A DNA stretch of 5,743 nt from Bacteroidales bacterium (GTDB taxonomy: Bacteria; Bacteroidota; Bacteroidia; Bacteroidales; Azobacteroidaceae). The notes under the pieces are model-generated. The model saw only the letters and a list, made by a program, of their open reading frames with translations. It did not search any database and was not told where the DNA came from. Of the stretch, positions 1 through 5,743 are shown in pieces; the stretch's first letter is position 1; the number at the start of each line of letters is the position of its first letter. Location: positions 1 through 5,743 of the forward strand of contig JAJBTS010000360.1 in the NCBI GenBank assembly GCA_020860885.1, in the 5' to 3' direction. A program made the position numbers and the translations under genes.

Positions 1-6
1 TAAGCA

Positions 7-765
7 GTGAAAAACAGAATTTTTGTAATTTTTATTTCTTGTTTCTTACCATTTTTCTATTCGTGTCAGAGCAGAAAATCCGTCCAAAAAGATTTGGAGA
101 CTTTTGAATCAGATCTCGATTACGAATTTACGACCCCTGTCTATACAGAAGAGGTAAATAAAACTGTTTACCTGGATTTTATCGAACAATCGAATATGGA
201 TTACTTTACTACGGTAGAGAAAAAGAAGTCGATATTTATTCCTTTATTATTCTACAATCTTTCAAAAGGAAAGTTCAGGATTACATTGGGAGAAAAATCT
301 CTTGTCCAGCCTTACAGAGAATTTCTTACAGATGCATTATTAGCAGAATGTAGCAGAAGTACCTGCTTTAATCTGGAAGATGCTACCAGTGAAGATACGG
401 ATAAAGAATATATATTAACAATAAAAATCTTAAATAATAAAACGACTTCTATTATAGAAAAAGATGAATCTTTTGTCTTTATTCCTTCGGAGGAAGAAAT
501 AGAACTGGAATTAGGTACTCATAAGGTTAAAGATATTTATACGGATTTATCTGTTTCCGCCCGGCTATCTAAAAAAGACAAAATACTTGTGGAAAAAGTC
601 TTTACCACTAATTATGAATTAATTCAGTCAAAAAAATATCCGAATGTGAGTGAAGAATGTTTAGGAAATATGTCTGAGAGTTTATCTCTGGCCACAAAAA
701 AGACAGTGGAAGATATTACTTCTTTCCTGCATCTTATCATGTTAAATGAGTCATCGAATAAATAG
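7..765 (+). CDS. Uncharacterised lipoprotein with type II signal peptide
   Basis: Residues 1-20 form a type II signal peptide: a basic start (MKNR), a hydrophobic stretch and the lipobox FYSC, with Cys20 as the predicted lipidated residue. The start is GTG at 7; an in-frame TAA at 1-3 rules out anything longer, and later starts would lose the signal peptide. The residues just after Cys20 (QSRKS) are not acidic, so the known Bacteroidetes surface-export signal is absent and a periplasm-facing anchor is more likely (inference). The mature part has alternating strand-like segments (about 53-60, 76-84, 134-142, 178-204) and two likely helices (about 103-116 and 223-245). That order loosely recalls small alpha/beta envelope lipoproteins such as LptE or ABC-transport auxiliary lipoproteins, but no diagnostic motif is seen. 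Cys115 and Cys120 could form a disulfide. I do not recognise the family and assign no function. It converges on the methyltransferase gene; its own promoter lies outside the window. Confidence 0.8.
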   Translation: MKNRIFVIFISCFLPFFYSCQSRKSVQKDLETFESDLDYEFTTPVYTEEVNKTVYLDFIEQSNMDYFTTVEKKKSIFIPLLFYNLSKGKFRITLGEKSLVQPYREFLTDALLAECSRSTCFNLEDATSEDTDKEYILTIKILNNKTTSIIEKDESFVFIPSEEEIELELGTHKVKDIYTDLSVSARLSKKDKILVEKVFTTNYELIQSKKYPNVSEECLGNMSESLSLATKKTVEDITSFLHLIMLNESSNK

Positions 766-851
766 ACTATTCGGACTTAATAAATTCTGCCGGATTTGTG
801 TGGAATATTCTTAATATTTGAACCAGACAAACCAGCACCACAAATAAAAGA
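766..851. other. Convergent intergenic gap with weak stem-loop
   Basis: This 86-bp spacer lies between the ends of two convergent genes. It holds a 6-bp inverted repeat, AATATT-CTT-AATATT (804-818), enclosed by a wider 7-bp pair, ATTTGTG (794-800) with CACAAAT (839-845), so a long imperfect stem-loop is possible. Neither strand has a GC-rich stem followed by a clear U tract, so an intrinsic terminator is not convincing. Confidence 0.3.
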
Positions 852-1604
852 TCATTCTTCAGGTAGGAAAATAAAATCCCCTCCTATTGATACTTTATCT
901 TTATCTTGTAATTCTAAACGACCATTCATCAATTTATAAGGTTTATAATTCAATTCATCAAACATATCAAATAATTCTTTTTGATGATCCGGCCATATTT
1001 CTACCTGTACTTTAGGCCGATGTTTTGCAATAATATCTTTCATATCCGAAAGAACAATATATTCGAATCCTTCAATATCGCATTTTATGTAATCCAGTTT
1101 TTCTAAATTATGGAACAGCCGGGAAGCTATTTTCATTTCCACTTCGAACCGGTATTCCTGTTTTTCCAGTTCTCCATCCCTTGCAGGATCGTATACATGG
1201 GGAAGACCGGTATTCAGATAACCGGTTTGAGGAGAAGAAACCAGTTCTACTTTTTTCTCCTCCGTACCCAGTGCATAAGGATACAAAGTAATATTAGAAT
1301 ATTTTTTAGCCTTCTCTTTAAATATTTTATTGTAGATAACAATAGGTTCTATCGAATAAACTTTTCCTTCAGAAGCCCACTGAGCGAATAAAATAGAATA
1401 ATAACCCAGATTTGCACCTATATCAATAATAACATCTTCTTTATGAATCAAAGATTTCACGTAATAATGATAGGCATATTCAGGGATATTTTTAAGAAAG
1501 CCTGTACGATAAGCAAAAAAATAACCTCTTTGCATCATACGCAGGTAGTTTTCCATCCCTGCGTTACGAAAAATAAATCTTTTAACAGAACTAGTAATAC
1601 TCAT
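852..1604 (-). CDS. FkbM-family SAM-dependent methyltransferase
   Basis: This 250-residue protein is a class I S-adenosylmethionine methyltransferase of the FkbM type, a family that usually O-methylates sugars, polyketides or other secondary products. SAM-binding motif I is VIIDIGANLGYYS (residues 58-70), with the acidic residue after strand beta-2 at Glu86 (YSIEP). The FkbM signature IKCDIEGFE is at 173-181, followed by VQVEIWP (199-205) and the typical C-terminal ending GGDFIFLP (241-248). The N-terminal 50 residues are rich in aromatic and basic residues and look like the usual family leader; there is no signal peptide or membrane segment, so it should be cytosolic. The ATG at 1604 lies 3 bp after the lpdA stop, so it is probably co-transcribed and perhaps translationally coupled with lpdA. 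No glycosyltransferases or other glycan genes are present, so the substrate cannot be inferred. The family call is firm; the reaction is unknown. Confidence 0.9.
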   Translation of the reverse strand: MSITSSVKRFIFRNAGMENYLRMMQRGYFFAYRTGFLKNIPEYAYHYYVKSLIHKEDVIIDIGANLGYYSILFAQWASEGKVYSIEPIVIYNKIFKEKAKKYSNITLYPYALGTEEKKVELVSSPQTGYLNTGLPHVYDPARDGELEKQEYRFEVEMKIASRLFHNLEKLDYIKCDIEGFEYIVLSDMKDIIAKHRPKVQVEIWPDHQKELFDMFDELNYKPYKLMNGRLELQDKDKVSIGGDFIFLPEE

Positions 1605-1607
1605 TAA

Positions 1608-2960
1608 TTATAGAGTTTCCTTAATTATTTCTCCTACAGTCGGGTGAGGAAATACCATAGCTTTCAATTCTTCGGCTTTCATACCTTTCTCGATAGCAAT
1701 TCCCGCAATAACAATAATCTCCGAAGCCGGATTGCCTAAAATATGCACACCTAAAATGGTTCCATCCTCGCCTTCAATAATTTTGCACATCCCATTTACC
1801 TGCTCGTTTTCAGCAACAAAACGTCCGGCATAAGCCATAGGCAAACGGTTAATAACAAAACGAATGCCTTCTGCATATAAAATCTCTTCTGTTTTGCCTA
1901 CTCCTGCTATCTCCGGACTGGTATACACCACTCCCGGAATTGCTTTATAAGACATCTTTCCCGATTTTCCCAAAATATGTTCCACTGCCACTTCTGCTTC
2001 TCTTACAGCCGTATGAGCCAGTAAAGAAAAACCGGTTATATCACCGCACGCATATATATTCGACTGGGAAGTCTGCATGAATTCATTAACCTTCAATCCG
2101 TTTCTAAACGTTTCGAGATTAAGGTTTTCCAATCCGAAACCCGTTAACGCCGGCCTTCTTCCTACACTTAAAAGGATTTTATCTGCTTCTATATCGTACG
2201 AAGTTCCTTCCTTATCGTATACGACCTTATATTTTTCGGCTTCTTTATTAACAGCAGTTACCTTTGTCTCCAGGCAAAATTCTATGCCTTTCTTGGCTAA
2301 GTCAGCTCTTAACAATGCAGACAATTCTTTATCCATTCCCGGAAGAATTTCATCCATCATTTCAACCACCGTAACCTTTGTTCCTAATGTATTAAAGAAA
2401 GAAGCAAATTCGATTCCTATCACTCCGCCTCCGATGATAACAAGAGATTCAGGCACTTCCTTATTATCCAGCGCCTCCCGGCTGGTCCACACATCCGCCT
2501 CTTTAATACCCGGGATAGGAGGAATAACCGCTTCCGAACCAGCACATATCAGTAATTTTTTTGCCGAATAAACCTGATCGTTGCATTCGATTTCTATCTG
2601 ATTATCATTGGCGCTTTTAATTTCAGCATGACCTGTAACGGTTTCTACGCCTGCTTCAGTCATTTTTCCCCGGACACCTGCAACCAGTTTCCGAACGACT
2701 TTATTTTTCCTTGCAATTATTTTTGAAAGGTCAAAAGTAGGATTATCACAGGAAACCCCGTATTTAGCCGCATCTTTTGCCGTATTATAGACTTTTGCAG
2801 AGTAAAGCAATGTTTTGGTCGGTATGCAACCTTCATTCAAACAAACACCTCCTAAAGCCGTTTTTTCAAAAACAACCGTTTTAAGTCCGTTTTTCCCGGC
2901 TAACTCTGCAGCGGTATAACCTGCAGGTCCTCCTCCTATAATTGCTAAGTCGTACATCAT
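1608..2960 (-). CDS. lpdA: Dihydrolipoyl dehydrogenase (E3)
   Basis: This FAD enzyme reoxidises dihydrolipoamide on 2-oxoacid dehydrogenase complexes or on the glycine-cleavage H protein and passes electrons to NAD+. All class I disulfide-reductase landmarks are present in 450 residues: the FAD motif GGGPAG (9-14), the redox disulfide GGVCLNEGCIPTK with Cys40 and Cys45, the NAD-binding GGGVIGIE (177-184), the second FAD motif ACGDITG (304-310), the dimerisation-domain entry PGVVYTSPEIAGVG (342-355), and the catalytic HPTVGE with His439 and Glu444. The HPTxxE ending favours a lipoamide dehydrogenase over mercuric or glutathione reductase. It is slightly shorter than E. coli Lpd but complete. 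Two consecutive ATG codons (2960 and 2957) both fit the start; the first is used here. No E1, E2, glycine-cleavage or lipoate-ligase gene is in the window, so which complex it serves is open. It heads an operon with the FkbM gene and diverges from nadB. Confidence 0.97.
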   Translation of the reverse strand: MMYDLAIIGGGPAGYTAAELAGKNGLKTVVFEKTALGGVCLNEGCIPTKTLLYSAKVYNTAKDAAKYGVSCDNPTFDLSKIIARKNKVVRKLVAGVRGKMTEAGVETVTGHAEIKSANDNQIEIECNDQVYSAKKLLICAGSEAVIPPIPGIKEADVWTSREALDNKEVPESLVIIGGGVIGIEFASFFNTLGTKVTVVEMMDEILPGMDKELSALLRADLAKKGIEFCLETKVTAVNKEAEKYKVVYDKEGTSYDIEADKILLSVGRRPALTGFGLENLNLETFRNGLKVNEFMQTSQSNIYACGDITGFSLLAHTAVREAEVAVEHILGKSGKMSYKAIPGVVYTSPEIAGVGKTEEILYAEGIRFVINRLPMAYAGRFVAENEQVNGMCKIIEGEDGTILGVHILGNPASEIIVIAGIAIEKGMKAEELKAMVFPHPTVGEIIKETL

Positions 2961-2966
2961 ATCAAG

Positions 2967-3000
2967 AAATTAAATATTAGAAACTAAAAATTAAATATTA
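2967..3000 (-). repeat. 13-bp direct repeat in lpdA leader
   Basis: The 13-mer AAATTAAATATTA occurs exactly at 2967-2979 and again at 2988-3000, a period of 21 bp, or about two turns of DNA. It falls in the presumed untranslated leader of lpdA. It could be a binding-site pair, a recent duplication, or simply the AT-rich leader that helps translation in Bacteroidetes genes lacking a Shine-Dalgarno sequence. Confidence 0.55.
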
Positions 3001-3039
3001 AAGAGAAAATAATAAACTTCTTTCTTTTTTAATTCGTTA

Positions 3040-3047
3040 CAAAAATA
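3040..3047 (-). promoter_or_regulatory. Candidate lpdA promoter -7 box
   Basis: Read on the minus strand these bases are TATTTTTG, a full match to the Bacteroidetes -7 consensus TAnnTTTG. Transcription would begin near 3033-3035, giving a leader of roughly 74 nt before the lpdA start. No good -33 TTG element is seen at the expected distance, and the sequence is AT-rich, so a chance match is possible. Confidence 0.45.
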
Positions 3048-3067
3048 AGAAAAAGGATAGAAGGTTT

Positions 3068-3075
3068 TATCTTTG
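3068..3075 (+). promoter_or_regulatory. Candidate nadB promoter -7 box
   Basis: TATCTTTG matches TAnnTTTG exactly and is followed by C, the common extended form of the Bacteroidetes sigma-ABfr -7 element. Transcription would begin near 3080, leaving a leader of about 58 nt. A -33 TTTG is not evident at the usual distance of about 19 bp. It is the better of the two promoter candidates in the divergent spacer. Confidence 0.6.
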
Positions 3076-3091
3076 CACTCCAAAACAATGC

Positions 3092-3118
3092 TTAAGAATG
3101 AAAATGATTTATTCTTAA
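3092..3118 (+). promoter_or_regulatory. Inverted repeat / hairpin in nadB leader
   Basis: TTAAGAAT (3092-3099) is perfectly complementary to ATTCTTAA (3111-3118). One G-U and two A-U pairs extend it inward to an 11-bp stem (3092-3102 with 3108-3118) around a 5-nt loop. It ends 20 bp before the nadB ATG and lies downstream of the predicted transcription start, so it could act as an RNA hairpin or as a palindromic operator in DNA. The stem is AU-rich and weak, has no following U-tract terminator, and matches no riboswitch I recognise. Confidence 0.4.
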
Positions 3119-3132
3119 TTCTTAATTTTTAA
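3112..3132 (+). repeat. Tandem 7-mer repeat before nadB
   Basis: Three abutting 7-mers, TTCTTAA, TTCTTAA and TTTTTAA, run from 3112 to 3132, the first being the right arm of the inverted repeat. They end 6 bp before the start codon, where a Shine-Dalgarno sequence would otherwise be. AT-rich leaders of this type are common in Bacteroidales. Confidence 0.55.
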
Positions 3133-3138
3133 TTCACT

Positions 3139-4719
3139 ATGGTACATAAATTTGATTTTCTGGTTATCGGTTCGGGTATTGCAGGAATGAGTTATGCTCT
3201 AAAAGTAGCCGACAGGGGTAGTGTAGCTCTATTATGTAAAACAACCCTGGAAGACGCCAACACTTTTTATGCTCAGGGAGGAATTGCATCGGTTACTCTT
3301 CCTTACGATGACTTTGAAAAGCATATTCAGGATACTCTTATTGCTGGAGATGGTATATGCGACAAAAAAGTAGTCGAAAAAGTGGTAAGGGAAGCCCCTG
3401 CGCAGATCGAAGAATTAATTCGTTGGGGAGTTGATTTTGATAAAGACCCCAAAGGAGAATTTGACCTGCATAAAGAAGGAGGCCATTCGGAATTCCGTAT
3501 ATTGCATCATAAAGACAATACAGGAGAAGAAATACAGGTAAGCCTAATCGATACAATCAAAAGACATCCGAACATAAAAGTTTTCGATTATCATTTTGCC
3601 ATCGAAATTCTTACACAACATCATTTAGGCGAAAAAGTAACAAAAGATACTCCAGATATAGAATGTTACGGAGCGTATGTATTGGAAGAAAAAACAAATG
3701 AAATTCATACTTTTCTTTCTAAAGTTACTATGATCTGTACCGGAGGAATAGGCAACATCTATCAAACAACAACCAATCCGCTTGTGGCAACCGGAGATGG
3801 AATAGCCATGGTTTACAGAGCGAAAGGCCTGGTTGAAGATATGGAATTCGTACAGTTTCATCCTACAGCCTTATATAACCCTATGGAAAGACCTTCTTTT
3901 CTGATTACAGAAGCTATGAGAGGATATGGAGGAATTCTGAGAACACGCAATGGGGAAGAATTCATGCACAAATACGATGAACGGGGTTCTTTGGCTCCCA
4001 GAGATATTGTAGCCCGGGCTATTGATAACGAGATGAAAAACAGCGGAAGCGATTTCGTTTATCTGGATGTGACACATAAGGATCCTGAAGAAACAAAAAA
4101 AGAATATCCTACTATTTACGAAAAATGTTTAAGTGAAGGTATAGATATTACAAAAGAATACATCCCGGTAGCTCCGGCTGCTCATTACTTATGCGGAGGA
4201 ATTGTGGTGGATATGAATGCCCGTACAACGATCAATCGTTTGTATGCAGCCGGAGAATGTTCCAGAACAGGATTGCACGGAGCCAACCGGTTAGCTTCCA
4301 ATTCTCTCATTGAAGCCATTGTATACGCAGACGCAGCAGCAAAACATTCTTTAGCTTCCCTAAAAAATTATTCTTTTAACGATAAAATTCCTGAATGGAA
4401 CGATAAAGGCACTTCTTTAACGGAAGAAATGGTTCTAATCACTCAAAGTGCAAAAGAAGTAGGATCTATCATGAGCAATTACGTAGGAATTGTACGATCC
4501 AACCTGCGTTTGGAGAGAGCTTTCGAAAGATTGGAAATTATCTACAGAGAAACAGAAAACCTTTTTGTCCGTTCAGTAGTGTCGCGCGATATATGCGAAT
4601 TAAGGAATATCATTAATGTCGGTTATCTGGTTATTAAACAAGCCATGTCACGGAAAGAAAGCAGAGGCTTACATTATACAATCGATTATCCTAAGAAGAA
4701 CGATATAGCAATTTACTAA
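3139..4719 (+). CDS. nadB: L-aspartate oxidase
   Basis: NadB oxidises L-aspartate to iminoaspartate, which NadA condenses with dihydroxyacetone phosphate to quinolinate in de novo NAD synthesis; fumarate or oxygen reoxidises its FAD. The 526 residues are full length for the family. The FAD Rossmann motif GSGIAG is at 11-16, the aspartate-oxidase signature KEGGHS at 112-117 (FrdA/SdhA relatives differ here), QFHPTAL with His241 at 239-245, LAPRDI with Arg288 at 285-290, AAHYLCGG with His349 at 347-354, and GLHGANRLASNSLIEA at 378-393. His241, Arg288 and His349 correspond to the known E. coli active-site residues. The C-terminal helical domain ends with SRGLHYTIDYP (508-518). The ATG at 3139 places the FAD motif at the expected N-terminal position. 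nadA and nadC are not in the window. The gene diverges from lpdA, converges on rubrerythrin and is followed by an intrinsic terminator, so it is probably monocistronic. Confidence 0.96.
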   Translation: MVHKFDFLVIGSGIAGMSYALKVADRGSVALLCKTTLEDANTFYAQGGIASVTLPYDDFEKHIQDTLIAGDGICDKKVVEKVVREAPAQIEELIRWGVDFDKDPKGEFDLHKEGGHSEFRILHHKDNTGEEIQVSLIDTIKRHPNIKVFDYHFAIEILTQHHLGEKVTKDTPDIECYGAYVLEEKTNEIHTFLSKVTMICTGGIGNIYQTTTNPLVATGDGIAMVYRAKGLVEDMEFVQFHPTALYNPMERPSFLITEAMRGYGGILRTRNGEEFMHKYDERGSLAPRDIVARAIDNEMKNSGSDFVYLDVTHKDPEETKKEYPTIYEKCLSEGIDITKEYIPVAPAAHYLCGGIVVDMNARTTINRLYAAGECSRTGLHGANRLASNSLIEAIVYADAAAKHSLASLKNYSFNDKIPEWNDKGTSLTEEMVLITQSAKEVGSIMSNYVGIVRSNLRLERAFERLEIIYRETENLFVRSVVSRDICELRNIINVGYLVIKQAMSRKESRGLHYTIDYPKKNDIAIY

Positions 4720-4748
4720 AATTTGTCCGTACCCGCTCTTCAAAAAAT

Positions 4749-4783
4749 AAAAAGAGATTGTCATCCCGACAACCTCTTTTTTT
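4749..4783. terminator. Bidirectional intrinsic terminator
   Basis: AAAAAGAG (4749-4756) pairs with CTCTTTTT (4774-4781), then after one A/C mismatch TTGTC (4758-4762) pairs with GACAA (4768-4772) around the loop ATCCC. The plus strand ends in seven Ts (4777-4783), and the A-rich 5' flank gives a U tract on the minus strand, so the hairpin can stop both nadB and rubrerythrin transcripts. Confidence 0.9.
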
Positions 4784-4807
4784 CATAAACACTTACTTAT
4801 TTATCAA

Positions 4808-5389
4808 TTAATAATTATGTTTCATAGGTTCAAAGAAAGCTTGAGGGTGTACGCAAGCCGGACAGGTCTGCGGAGCACCTTTACCCTTATGAACATAACC
4901 ACAATTTCTACATTGCCACTCAATTTCCTCTTCTTTTTTAAATACTGTACCATCTAAAATGTTTGCTAACAATTTTCTGTAACGAATTTCGTGCTGAACT
5001 TCTACGGTTGCAATCATCTTAAACGCACTGGCAATCTGAGGAAAACCTTCTTCGCGGGCTACCTGTTCAAAATCTTTATATAAGATATCCCATTCTTCCA
5101 GTTCACCTTCAGCTGCAGCTAAAAGATTCTGAGTGGTGGTTCCAATTACTCCTGCCGGATAGCTGGCAGTTATCTCTAACATACCTCCTTCTAAAAATTT
5201 AAAGAAACGTTTTGCATGTTCTTTTTCTTGTTCTGCAGTTTCTAAAAATACTGCGGCAACTTGCTCATAACCTTCTTTTTTAGCTACACTGGCAAAAAAG
5301 GTATACCGTGTACGAGCCTGGCTTTCACCTGCAAATGCTTTTAACAAATTTTGTTCTGTCTTCGTTCCTTTGATACTTTTAGTTTCCAT
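4808..5389 (-). CDS. rbr: Rubrerythrin (peroxide reductase)
   Basis: Rubrerythrin is a cytosolic non-haem iron protein that reduces H2O2 to water in anaerobes, using electrons from NAD(P)H through redox partners. The N-terminal ferritin-like four-helix domain (about residues 10-145) carries the expected diiron ligands: Glu22 (GESQA), Glu55 and His58 (EQEKEH), Glu96 and Glu99 (GELEEW), and Glu130 and His133 (EVQHE). The C-terminal rubredoxin-like domain has CRNCGY (Cys160, Cys163) and CPAC (Cys176, Cys179) for one Fe(SCys)4 centre, followed by the usual HPQAFFEP ending. At 193 residues it is a classical complete rubrerythrin with the domains in the standard order. It starts at the ATG at 5389, 35 bp after the perR-like stop; AGGA lies only one base upstream of the ATG, too close to be a normal ribosome site. 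No promoter is seen in the 35-bp gap, so it is probably co-transcribed with, and controlled by, the regulator. Confidence 0.97.
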   Translation of the reverse strand: METKSIKGTKTEQNLLKAFAGESQARTRYTFFASVAKKEGYEQVAAVFLETAEQEKEHAKRFFKFLEGGMLEITASYPAGVIGTTTQNLLAAAEGELEEWDILYKDFEQVAREEGFPQIASAFKMIATVEVQHEIRYRKLLANILDGTVFKKEEEIEWQCRNCGYVHKGKGAPQTCPACVHPQAFFEPMKHNY

Positions 5390-5424
5390 TCCTGTTCCAG
5401 TAATTTTAGATTAATAATTCAAGA

Positions 5425-5743
5425 TCAATTTGTTTTACATTTCTCACAAAAACCTTTGTAATAAATCAAACATTCCGTAACATTAAAACCTTTTACACTT
5501 TTAATATTAGTTATTTCAGTATTCTCCAAATGTATGTCAAATATTTCACCGCAACCCTTACATTTAAAATGAGCATGCAGATTGGCATTCGCATCATACC
5601 TCACATTTTTTTCATCAATGAGAATAGATTGGATTACACCATGATCTTCCAATAACTTAAGCGTATTGTATACGGTAGTCTTAGATAAAGTCGGGATAGT
5701 AGGATGTAATTCCTGAAAAATCTGATCCACTGTAGGATGAATA
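5425..5743 (-). CDS. perR: PerR-like Fur-family regulator, partial
   Basis: The C-terminal 105 residues of a Fur-superfamily metalloregulator are visible; the frame stays open through the window edge, so the true start lies outside. The GTG at 5730 is only an internal Val in the conserved helix HPTVDQIF. The fragment contains the recognition helix of the winged helix-turn-helix (LSKTTVYNTLKLLEDHG) and the dimerisation domain with a structural zinc site of two CxxC pairs (CKGC and CEKC). By alignment to B. subtilis PerR, the metal-sensing residues are kept: His in HPTVD (His37), Asp in VRYD (Asp85), both His of HAH (His91, His93) and Asp in IFD (Asp104). The Asp residues, where Fur has Glu, favour a peroxide sensor that acts through iron-catalysed histidine oxidation. 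Rubrerythrin directly downstream is a typical PerR target. Perhaps 25-40 residues are missing (inference). Confidence 0.88.
   Translation of the reverse strand, partial: IHPTVDQIFQELHPTIPTLSKTTVYNTLKLLEDHGVIQSILIDEKNVRYDANANLHAHFKCKGCGEIFDIHLENTEITNIKSVKGFNVTECLIYYKGFCEKCKTN

Noticed and set aside
811..820. TAnnTTTG-like promoter box in the 766-851 gap
   Set aside because: The required TA is AA at the right distance from TTTG, and there is no downstream gene on that strand for it to serve.
1110..1391. Plus-strand open frame inside the FkbM methyltransferase gene
   Set aside because: It is antisense to a well-supported methyltransferase; its Phe-rich product is what the complement of Lys/Glu codons gives.
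2077..2571. Long open frame (164 codons) on the plus strand inside lpdA
   Set aside because: It lies fully antisense to a gene with every dihydrolipoyl dehydrogenase motif intact, and its translation has no recognisable domain; it is a shadow of lpdA codon use.
3139..4719. Fumarate reductase or succinate dehydrogenase flavoprotein instead of NadB
   Set aside because: The EGGHS signature, the length near 526 residues and the lack of neighbouring iron-sulfur or membrane-anchor subunit genes favour L-aspartate oxidase.
5390..5424. Possible PerR box in the AT-rich gap between perR and rbr
   Set aside because: Only a poor match to the B. subtilis PerR consensus can be aligned, and no promoter element accompanies it; regulation more likely acts upstream of perR, outside the window.
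5728..5730. GTG at 5730 as the start of the regulator gene
   Set aside because: It falls inside the conserved HPTVDQIF helix, and the frame continues to the window edge with family-typical residues upstream, so the gene is cut by the window rather than starting here.

Overview
The window looks like ordinary chromosomal sequence from an anaerobic or microaerotolerant Bacteroidetes, most likely of the order Bacteroidales. The signs are AT-rich DNA, AT-rich leaders without Shine-Dalgarno sequences, two matches to the Bacteroidetes -7 box (TAnnTTTG), a Bacteroidetes-style lipoprotein, and a perR-rubrerythrin peroxide defence pair. Genus cannot be fixed from the sequence alone. I see no mobile element, CRISPR array, tRNA or rRNA.

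Layout. (1) Positions 7-765 (+) encode an unrecognised 252-residue lipoprotein with a GTG start. (2) A convergent 86-bp gap without a clear terminator separates it from a two-gene minus-strand operon: lpdA (dihydrolipoyl dehydrogenase, 1608-2960) followed after 3 bp by an FkbM-family methyltransferase (852-1604). (3) A 178-bp divergent spacer (2961-3138) carries candidate promoters for lpdA and nadB that appear to overlap, a direct repeat in the lpdA leader, and a hairpin plus tandem 7-mers in the nadB leader. (4) nadB (L-aspartate oxidase, 3139-4719, +) is followed by a strong bidirectional terminator at 4749-4783. (5) Facing it on the minus strand are rubrerythrin (4808-5389) and, upstream of that, a Fur-superfamily regulator with PerR-type residues (5425 to the window edge, N-terminus missing).

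How the genes fit together. PerR senses peroxide and rubrerythrin reduces it, and their order and 35-bp spacing suggest one operon. NadB makes iminoaspartate for NAD synthesis and is known in E. coli to release H2O2 when oxygen replaces fumarate as electron acceptor, so its position opposite a peroxide scavenger is suggestive, but the two units are on opposite strands and separated by a terminator. lpdA is divergent from nadB; both products are flavoenzymes tied to the NAD pool (LpdA uses NAD+, NadB starts its synthesis). The FkbM gene has no obvious functional link to lpdA, and its tight coupling is the least expected arrangement here. I found no clearly new biological system; the most useful leads are the divergent promoter region, the lpdA-fkbM coupling and the unknown lipoprotein.
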